Assembly (NCBI RefSeq): GCF_020037015.1
Contig: NZ_JAIQDE010000005.1
Coordinates: forward strand, 186,001-250,000
Source of the DNA: Corallococcus sp. AS-1-6
GTDB lineage: Bacteria; Myxococcota; Myxococcia; Myxococcales; Myxococcaceae
Length of the DNA: 64,000 nt
Direction of reading: 5' to 3'
In this document: in pieces, positions 57,943-64,000 of the stretch
Layout: each line of letters begins with the position of its first letter
How positions within the stretch are numbered: the first letter of the stretch is position 1
Translations under genes and position numbers: made by a program
Notes under the pieces: generated by a model
Database searches by the model: none
The model's input: only the letters and a program-made list of their open reading frames with translations
What the model was told of the DNA's origin: nothing

Positions 57943-58770
57943 CTAGTCGTTCAGCCCGTCGCCGCCGCCCGACTGGAAGAGCTGATAGGTCTGCGTGTTG
58001 TAATACTTCTGATTGACCACGAAGACGTCGAACACCATGGAGACAGACTGGCTGTCCATCGTGTAGCCCCGGCAACCGCCATACTTTTCGCCGGAGGTCC
58101 CCGACCCGGTGACCGTGCCGCCGTGGACGTTGATGCCGTCCCCCTCCGCCAGGACGCCTGGGAGCCGCGGCGGGTTCGAGGGGGGATCCAGGTTCGGCCG
58201 GTCCACGGAGTACGTGTTGCCGCCGCTGTCGGTCCAGGAGCGCACCGGCGTGCAGGTGATCCGGATCTGATAGGAGTTGGCCGCTATCGCCTGGTCCAGC
58301 GAGTGCGAGCCGAAGTTGTTGTCATAGACATAGATCATGTCCTGGTTGTAGCTGTTGTTGGCGAAGAACGCGTACTGGCCCGCGACCGCCCACTCGTTGG
58401 TGGCCGGCACGGACGACCGGGGCAGGATCAGGGAGTTGTTGTCCACGATGGAAATGGAGCTCGGGAGGATCTCGATGCCAAAGCCGAACCCCACCTGGCA
58501 GCCAAAGCCAATCTGGAAGGCCAGGTAGGTATCCGGGGGGACGATGACGCCCTTGCCGTTGTCCACCAGGGAGCCGTTCTTGAGGTTGGTGACGTTCTCC
58601 ACCATCAGGGGGGAGGAGAGGTCCGGCAGGCCGGAGATGCCCGAGTACGCGGCGATCTGGCGCTCATTCGCGGCCTTGGCGACAGCGTCGGCCATGTTGT
58701 AGGCGACCTTGACCGTCATGATGCCTTGTTGAAAGAGCTGGTTCTGCGCATTGCAACTCACGAGCGACAT
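57943..58770 (-). CDS. Unknown 275-residue protein, first gene of the MACPF cluster
   Basis: No family recognised. Residues 1-45 look helical ('AYNMADAVAKAANERQIAAY'); the rest is rich in beta strands, Asn, Ser and Gly ('QIGFGCQVGFGFGIEILPSSIS', 'YAFFANNSYNQDMIYVYDNNF'). Four or five cysteines and a Pro-rich segment (about 192-206) are present. No signal peptide. It ends SGGGDGLND, almost the tail of the MACPF protein 56 bp downstream; even the DNA of the two tails matches closely. It could be the partner of a binary pore or toxin. GGAGG precedes ATG 58770. Confidence 0.8.
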   Translation of the reverse strand: MSLVSCNAQNQLFQQGIMTVKVAYNMADAVAKAANERQIAAYSGISGLPDLSSPLMVENVTNLKNGSLVDNGKGVIVPPDTYLAFQIGFGCQVGFGFGIEILPSSISIVDNNSLILPRSSVPATNEWAVAGQYAFFANNSYNQDMIYVYDNNFGSHSLDQAIAANSYQIRITCTPVRSWTDSGGNTYSVDRPNLDPPSNPPRLPGVLAEGDGINVHGGTVTGSGTSGEKYGGCRGYTMDSQSVSMVFDVFVVNQKYYNTQTYQLFQSGGGDGLND

Positions 58771-59088
58771 ACGTGCCTCCGCACTGCATCCAAGGGCTGT
58801 TGTGGGTCAGCAAGAGACTTCGTGGCGAAGCGCGCGGTCCCGGGCCTCGCGCATGCCAGTCAGGTCTCTCTTCCTGCACGACAGGCCTATCGCAAAGGCA
58901 ATGCCAGCCACCTGACGCCGCAAGGCGCTGGAATCACTACCAATTCAAGCAATACCCGGATGCCATGAGCGCCCCGCTGACGCGTCAAGACCGGTCCTTG
59001 ACGCGTCAGCGGGCTGTCAGGAAGCGCGCGCACGGGCCACGACCCGGGGGATGGGGGCTGCCATTCATCCCGTGGCAGTGCGAACCTG
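58771..59088. other. 318-bp divergent intergenic region
   Basis: Between the MACPF cluster (leftward) and the acyltransferase gene (rightward). It is less GC-rich than its surroundings around 58920-58960. No ORF with a ribosome site or RNA gene is seen. Its one marked element is the 41-bp inverted repeat at 58973-59013. Confidence 0.7.
58973..59013. repeat. 41-bp inverted repeat with two TGACGCGTCA palindromes
   Basis: Perfect 17-bp arms (58973-58989 and 58997-59013) flank a 7-nt loop. Each arm contains the 10-bp palindrome TGACGCGTCA (58978-58987 and 58999-59008), whose centres are 21 bp apart, two helical turns. This spacing suits two regulator dimers on one DNA face. There is no T tract, so an intrinsic terminator is unlikely. 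It lies 76 bp before the acyltransferase start and 203 bp before the MACPF cluster start. Confidence 0.85.
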
Positions 59089-59874
59089 ATGGGTGTGGAG
59101 CCATCCATCCATGACCGACCGGGGACCGCGCGGGTCCTCCTCTCCAGCGCGCTCTGGGCCTTCCTCGCGCTGTCCAGCGCGGTGCTGTTCCTGGGAGCGC
59201 TCCTGCTGTGGGCGCTCACCCGCCCGTTCGACGCGGACGGGCGGGCGCTGCACCTGTACTCGTGCTTCTGGGCACAGGTGTATTTCTACCTGAACCCGTG
59301 GTGGCACCTGCGGGTGGAGGGCCGCGAGCACCTGCCCTGGAGGGGCGCGGCGGTGCTGGTGTCCAACCACGAGTCGCTGGGGGACATCCTGGTCCTCTTT
59401 GGTCTCTACCGGCCGTTCAAGTGGGTCTCCAAGGCGGAGAACTTCAAGCTGCCGCTCATTGGCTGGAACATGCGCCTCAATGGCTACGTGCCGCTCATCC
59501 GCGGAGACCACGCCAGCGTCCTCCGGATGATGGCCGGGTGTGAGCGCTGGCTGTCACGGGGCGTCCCCATCCTGATGTTCCCCGAAGGCACCCGCGCCCG
59601 GGACGGCAAGATGAAGGCCTTCAAGGACGGCGCCTTCACGCTCTGCGTCCAGCAGCGCTGCCCCCTCATCCCCATGGTCCTCAGCGGCACCGCGCTGACC
59701 CTGCCGAAGCACCCGCTCGTCTTCCAGAAGACCGTCCACGCCCGGGTGCGCGTGCTGGAGCCCATCGACCCCGCGGACTTCGCGGGGGATGTGCACGCCC
59801 TGCGCGACCACGTGCGCGACCTCATGGTCCGCGAGAAGGCGCGCATGGAGGCCGAACGCACAGCACGCGGGTGA
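59089..59874 (+). CDS. 1-acyl-sn-glycerol-3-phosphate acyltransferase (PlsC-like)
   Basis: 261 residues. One N-terminal TM ('LWAFLALSSAVLFLGALLLWAL') then the acyltransferase motifs H-x4-D ('NHESLGD'), 'NGYVPLIRGD', 'MFPEGTRARDGKMK' and 'PLIPMVLSG'. It acylates lysophosphatidate to phosphatidate or a related lipid at the inner membrane. No good ribosome site precedes ATG 59089. It is divergent from the MACPF cluster and may share its operator. Confidence 0.9.
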   Translation: MGVEPSIHDRPGTARVLLSSALWAFLALSSAVLFLGALLLWALTRPFDADGRALHLYSCFWAQVYFYLNPWWHLRVEGREHLPWRGAAVLVSNHESLGDILVLFGLYRPFKWVSKAENFKLPLIGWNMRLNGYVPLIRGDHASVLRMMAGCERWLSRGVPILMFPEGTRARDGKMKAFKDGAFTLCVQQRCPLIPMVLSGTALTLPKHPLVFQKTVHARVRVLEPIDPADFAGDVHALRDHVRDLMVREKARMEAERTARG

Positions 59875-59883
59875 CCGAAAACG

Positions 59884-59923
59884 CGCACGCCGCGCCCCCC
59901 AAGACGCAGGGGCGCGGCGTGCG
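59884..59923. terminator. Terminator-like hairpin between convergent genes
   Basis: A 15-bp stem (59884-59898 with 59909-59923, arm CGCACGCCGCGCCCC) with a 10-nt loop lies between the acyltransferase stop and the convergent small exported protein. Very stable, no T tract; it could serve both directions. Confidence 0.6.
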
Positions 59924-59944
59924 TGCTTCAGAGCTTCTGGCCCG

Positions 59945-60274
59945 TCAGATCGGCTCAGGCGTGCAACTGGCGGACGAAGACGCCGTCGCCACCGCCTGGC
60001 CCCCGCTCCAGAACGTCACGGTCACGGTGACCATGCCGGGGCTGTTGGGACAGTAGAAGGCACACGCGGTCGTACCGTCGCAGTACCCAGGCAGGGTCAC
60101 GTCGGCCGACCCGGAGTTGAAGCTCCAGGTGGTCGTGTCGTAGGAGGTGCTGCCGGGATCGGCCTCGCAATAGTCGCTCCCCATGCAGGAGAGCACCGGG
60201 GCCTGGGCTGACGCGGGCTGACTCCAGAGTCCGCCCAGCAGGGCGGCAATGGCTACGGCATGTCCGGCTTTCAT
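59945..60274 (-). CDS. Small exported cysteine-rich protein
   Basis: 109 residues: signal peptide to 'QPASAQA', then an 85-residue mature part with six cysteines (probably three disulfides) and Ser/Thr-rich beta strands ('TVTVTFWSGGQAVATASS'). The layout suggests an immunoglobulin-like or lectin-like secreted domain. No family recognised. ATG 60274 follows GGAGGA; the earlier in-frame start at 60352 lacks one. Confidence 0.75.
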   Translation of the reverse strand: MKAGHAVAIAALLGGLWSQPASAQAPVLSCMGSDYCEADPGSTSYDTTTWSFNSGSADVTLPGYCDGTTACAFYCPNSPGMVTVTVTFWSGGQAVATASSSASCTPEPI

Positions 60275-60504
60275 GGATGAATCCTCCGTGGATGACTTGG
60301 GATGCCCCGTGGGTTCCCGCGTCCTGGGCACTACCGCCTGTCCCGAGCTCACGCGAACCGCGGGGCGGGCGCGACGCTAGGGGACGGGGGGAGCCTGGTA
60401 AAGCCTGCTCACCCGCATGCCGGCGCGTCCTGGCGCGCAGGGAGCAGGCATCCACACGATTCGTCAGGGGCGAAGCGTGCCCTTCAGTGCTAGTTCATCC
60501 CCCC

Positions 60505-63500
60505 ATGTCCGGCGAATCACCTGTCCCCGCCCCCGGCGGCTTGCCCACCCTGCGCTTCCCCCCCGAGCTCCCCATCTCGAGCCGGGTGGAGGACATCACC
60601 GCGGCCATCTCCGCCCATCAGGTGGTCATCGTCGCGGGGGCCACCGGCTCGGGGAAGACGACGCAGTTGCCGAAGATCCTGCTCGCCATGGGGCGTGGCC
60701 GCCCGCGCCAGATTGGCGTCACCCAGCCCCGGCGCATCGCCGCGACGAGCGTGGCGGCGCGCGTGGCTCGCGAGCTCGGCACGGAGCTGGGGTCGGACGT
60801 CGGCTACCAGATCCGCTTCGAGGACCGCTCCTCCCGCCAGACGGCCGTGAAGTTCATGACCGACGGCGTCCTGCTCGCGCAGATCCACGGCGACCCGCTC
60901 CTGAGCCGCTACGACACGATCGTGCTCGACGAGGCCCATGAGCGCAGCCTCACCATCGACTTCCTGCTCGGGTGGATCAAACGCATCCTCCCCCGGCGCC
61001 CCGACCTCAAGGTGGTGGTGAGCTCGGCCACCATCGAGACCGAGCGCTTCTCGCAGTTCTTCGGCGGGGCTCCGGTCATCCAGGTCGAGGGCCGGACCTT
61101 TCCGGTGGACGTGCTCTACGAGCCGCCCCCCGAGGACTCCGAGCTCGCCGACGCCGTCGCCGATTCAGTGGCGAACGTGCTCTCGCTCGACCCGGACGGG
61201 GACGTGCTCGTGTTCCTCCCCGGGGAGCGGGAGATCCGCGAGGCCGAGAATGCCCTGAACGCGCGCGAGCTCCGCGGCACGGTGGTGCAGCCGCTGTATG
61301 CGCGCCTGTCGGCCGGCGAGCAGTCACGCGTCTTCGCCACCATCCCCCAGCGCCGGGTCATCCTCGCCACCAACGTCGCGGAGACGTCGGTCACCATCCC
61401 GGGGATCGTGTACGTCGTGGACACGGGGGTGGCGCGCCTGTCGCGCTACGAGCCGCGCTCGGGCACCACGCGCCTGCACATCGAGGCGGTCTCCCAGGCC
61501 AGCGCAGACCAGCGCAAGGGGCGCTGCGGCCGCGTGCGCGAGGGCATCTGCGTGCGCCTCTACGACGAGCTGAGCTTCACCACGCGGCCCGCCTTCACCG
61601 ACCCGGAGATCAAGCGCACCGGGCTCGCGGGGGTCATCCTGCGGATGAAGTCCCTGGGCCTCGGTGACGTCGAGGACTTCCCCTTCCTCGACCCGCCCCA
61701 GCCGAAGGCCATCGCCGAGGGCTGGCGAGTGCTCGAGGAGCTCGGGGCCATCGAGGGCAAGGAGCGTACGTTGACGCCGCTCGGGCACCAGCTCGCGCGC
61801 TTCCCGGTGGACCCGCGCATCGCGCGGATGATCCTGGCCGGCGCCGAGTATGGGTGCCTGGACGAGGTGCTCATCGTCGCCGCGGCGCTCAACCTGCAGG
61901 ACCCGCGCGAGCGGCCCCGGGAGCTGGCGCAGAAGGCGGACGCGTCGCACGCGCGCTTCCGTGACGAGCACTCGGACTTCACGGGGCTGCTCAAGCTGTG
62001 GGCGTTCGTGCGCGAGGCCGAGGGCCGGGGGACGTCCCATCTGCGGCGCGTGTGCCGCGACAACTTCCTGTCCTTCCTGCGGGTGCGCGAGTGGCGCGAC
62101 GTCCAGCGCCAGCTCGAGGAGACCGTCCGCGAGCTGCGCCTGCCTCGCAAGGGCCGGGGCGCCCCGGCGCGCGGGGACGTCCTGCACCAGGCGCTCCTCA
62201 CGGGGCTCCTGTCCCGCATCGGCCAGTGGAACCCGGAGCAGCGCCACTTCACGGGCGCGAAGCAGACGCGCTTCATGGTCCACCCCTCGTCGGCGCTCGC
62301 GAAGAAGCCGCCTGCCTGGGTGATGGCGTTCGAGCTCGTGGAGACGTCCCAGTTGTTCGCGCGCACCGTGGCGAAGCTCGACCCGGAGTGGCTCGCGGCG
62401 GCGGCCCCCCACCTGCTCAAGCGCAGCTATTCCGACCCCCACTGGTCGGAGAAGTCCGCGCGCGCCATCGTGAAGGAGAACGCGACCCTCTTCGGGCTCC
62501 AGGTCTTCAAGGAGCGCCCCGTGGCCCTGGAGCACCTGGACCCGGCCCGGGCGCGGCTGATGTTCCTGGAGCATGCCCTGGTGCGCGGCGAGTACCGCAC
62601 CCGGGGCGCGTTCCAGGAGAAGAACCGCCAGGTGCTCGAGCGCGTGGCGCGCCTGCGGGACAAGGCCCGGCGCAGCGAGCTGCTCGACAGCGAGGCGCTG
62701 CTGACGTTCTTTGATCAGCGCGTCCCGGAGGACGTGGCGGACGGCGCGAGCTTCGAGGCCTGGCGCCGCAAGGCCGAGGTGGCCGACCCCGACGTGCTCG
62801 TCCTCTCGATGGAGGATGCCCTCGCGCACGACCCGGGCCTGTCTCCGGCGCACTACCCGGATGCCATCTCCCTGCACGGCGCCTCCGTGCCGGTGACGTA
62901 CACCTTCGACCCCTCGGCCGAGGACGACGGCATCACCCTGAGCGTGCCGCTGCTGCTGCTCGCCCAGGTGGTCCCGGGTGAGCTGGACTGGACCATCCCC
63001 GGGTGGCAGCGGGAGAAGCTCACCGCCCTGCTCGAGCAGCTCCCACGCGCCCAGCGCAAGCAGTTGGGGCCGGTGCCGGAACTGGTCGACCGGCTCGAGA
63101 AGGAGCTGGTGCCCTTCCGCGGGCCGCTGCTTCCCGCGCTCGCGCGCGCGGTGTCCCGGCTGTGCGGCGTGGACGTGACCGAGGAGTCCTTCCGGGCGGA
63201 TGCCGTGGCGCCGTACCTGCGCGTCACGCTGCGGGTGCTCGACGAGCGGGGAAAGGAGATCGCGCGGAGCCGCGACGCCGACGCGCTGCTCGAGCAGCAC
63301 GGGGGACATGCCCGGGCGGCGCTGCGCAGCGCGGCGCCGACCTCGGAGTGGGAGCGCAAGGGGCTGACCGGCTGGACGTTTGGCGAGCTGCCCGCCGTGG
63401 TCACCCGGCGGGTCGGCGGACTCGAAGTCCGCACCTACCCCGCGCTCGTCGACCGGGGCGCCACCGTGGACCTGACGCTGCTCGAGACCGCCGCCGCCGC

Positions 63501-64000
63501 GGACGCGGCCACTCGCACGGGGCTGCGCCGGCTGCTGATGCTCGCCGCGCGCGGACACGTGGCTGTCAGCGCCGCGCGGATGCCGCCGCCCTTCCCGTCC
63601 CTGGACGGCGCGCCGCCCGCAAGGGGCCAGGCCGATGCCTTCCGGGCGCAGGTCCTCGCACGCGGCGTCGACGATGCGTTCAAGCTCGCACCGGGTGCGC
63701 CGCTGCCCCGCACGAAGGCGGCCTTCGAGGCGCTGGTCCGCGAGGGCTCGCCGCGCATCGAGCCATCGGCCCGGGACTGGGCGAACGTCGTCGTCGCCAC
63801 CTCCGCGGATCTGGCTGAGACGCTCGCCGCGCTCAAGGCGGCGTCCAAGGGGCCGAGCGGCGCGGCGGCCGTGCGGGACATCCGCTCGCAGCTCGCGCAA
63901 CTGTTCCCCGCGAAGCTCATCGAGTGGATTCCCCTCTCGCGCCTGCTGAACTACTCGCGCTACCTCCGCGCGGCCCAGGCGCGGCTGGCGCGCGCGGTGG
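60505..64000 (+). CDS. hrpA: DEAH-box ATP-dependent RNA helicase HrpA (3' end outside window)
   Basis: 1,165 codons are present and the frame is still open at base 64000; HrpA is normally about 1,300 residues. Motif I 'GATGSGKT' (45-52), II DEAH (142-145), III 'SAT', then 'ATNVAETSVTIPG' and 'QRKGRCGRVREG' (motifs V and VI). After this come the winged-helix/ratchet (HA2) and OB-fold regions and the long DUF3418 C-terminus. In E. coli it processes fimbrial mRNA and rescues stalled ribosomes. ATG 60505 is divergent from the small exported protein. Confidence 0.95.
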   Translation, partial: MSGESPVPAPGGLPTLRFPPELPISSRVEDITAAISAHQVVIVAGATGSGKTTQLPKILLAMGRGRPRQIGVTQPRRIAATSVAARVARELGTELGSDVGYQIRFEDRSSRQTAVKFMTDGVLLAQIHGDPLLSRYDTIVLDEAHERSLTIDFLLGWIKRILPRRPDLKVVVSSATIETERFSQFFGGAPVIQVEGRTFPVDVLYEPPPEDSELADAVADSVANVLSLDPDGDVLVFLPGEREIREAENALNARELRGTVVQPLYARLSAGEQSRVFATIPQRRVILATNVAETSVTIPGIVYVVDTGVARLSRYEPRSGTTRLHIEAVSQASADQRKGRCGRVREGICVRLYDELSFTTRPAFTDPEIKRTGLAGVILRMKSLGLGDVEDFPFLDPPQPKAIAEGWRVLEELGAIEGKERTLTPLGHQLARFPVDPRIARMILAGAEYGCLDEVLIVAAALNLQDPRERPRELAQKADASHARFRDEHSDFTGLLKLWAFVREAEGRGTSHLRRVCRDNFLSFLRVREWRDVQRQLEETVRELRLPRKGRGAPARGDVLHQALLTGLLSRIGQWNPEQRHFTGAKQTRFMVHPSSALAKKPPAWVMAFELVETSQLFARTVAKLDPEWLAAAAPHLLKRSYSDPHWSEKSARAIVKENATLFGLQVFKERPVALEHLDPARARLMFLEHALVRGEYRTRGAFQEKNRQVLERVARLRDKARRSELLDSEALLTFFDQRVPEDVADGASFEAWRRKAEVADPDVLVLSMEDALAHDPGLSPAHYPDAISLHGASVPVTYTFDPSAEDDGITLSVPLLLLAQVVPGELDWTIPGWQREKLTALLEQLPRAQRKQLGPVPELVDRLEKELVPFRGPLLPALARAVSRLCGVDVTEESFRADAVAPYLRVTLRVLDERGKEIARSRDADALLEQHGGHARAALRSAAPTSEWERKGLTGWTFGELPAVVTRRVGGLEVRTYPALVDRGATVDLTLLETAAAADAATRTGLRRLLMLAARGHVAVSAARMPPPFPSLDGAPPARGQADAFRAQVLARGVDDAFKLAPGAPLPRTKAAFEALVREGSPRIEPSARDWANVVVATSADLAETLAALKAASKGPSGAAAVRDIRSQLAQLFPAKLIEWIPLSRLLNYSRYLRAAQARLARAV

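Overview
The window is very GC-rich, densely coded DNA from a myxobacterium, most like the Corallococcus/Myxococcus group. This rests on the mix of gene families, not on any database match: Ser/Thr kinases with PEGA tails, a giant hybrid histidine kinase, a DUF1592/DUF1588 plus DUF1552 pair, many lipoproteins, and frequent GTG starts with one TTG start. There are no insertion sequences, prophage genes, CRISPR arrays or rRNA. One tRNA (Met, CAT) with a strong terminator is present.

Layout. 1-5.1 kb: the end of an unknown gene, a double-domain SCO protein, a cytochrome c/periplasmic-binding fusion lipoprotein, and a convergent histidine kinase/response regulator pair. 5.3-10.5 kb: a GlcD-type FAD oxidase, a VOC protein, a copper module (Tat multicopper oxidase divergent from a Met/His/Cys-rich exported protein), a beta-barrel and a YkvA protein. 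10.6-17 kb: a Ser/Thr kinase, a repeat lipoprotein, tRNA-Met, and a six-CxxC membrane protein coupled to a YHYH-PEGA exported protein. 17.1-21.1 kb: an alkylation-repair operon (Ada-AlkA fusion, Ogt, a PEP-mutase-like enzyme, a methyltransferase) and a DUF1579 protein. 21.2-30.2 kb: alcohol dehydrogenase, a GDT1/UPF0016 manganese exporter preceded by a yybP-ykoY-like riboswitch, a ribbon-helix-helix regulator, a flippase-like membrane protein, YacG, a short MgtE, quinone oxidoreductase, MmcQ/YjbR, a ureohydrolase, and a receiver-kinase lacking its phospho-histidine. 30.5-34.3 kb: HtrA protease, a PEGA pseudokinase, YccF. 34.5-39.1 kb: DUF1592/DUF1552 pair and an ArsR-SRPBCC operon with a 20-bp palindrome over its start codon. 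39.3-47.4 kb: a 2,030-residue duplicated hybrid histidine kinase and a cysteine-repeat metallophosphatase. 47.4-54.8 kb: cydA-cydB-cydD-cydC and hemN, a low-oxygen respiration and heme block. 54.8-58.8 kb: a four-gene minus-strand cluster. 59.1-64 kb: PlsC acyltransferase, a small cysteine-rich exported protein, and hrpA running off the end.

The strongest candidate for an undescribed system is 54846-58770. It encodes a 275-residue unknown protein, a MACPF/perforin-fold protein, a JmjC/cupin-4 oxygenase and a PAPS-type sulfotransferase, in order on one strand; the last two genes are one base apart. The first two proteins are otherwise unalike but finish with almost the same tail (GDGLND-stop and GDLND-stop). 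I infer a two-component pore-forming or toxin-like system whose proteins are modified or recognised at that tail by the neighbouring enzymes. About 200 bp upstream lies a 41-bp inverted repeat holding two TGACGCGTCA palindromes exactly 21 bp apart.
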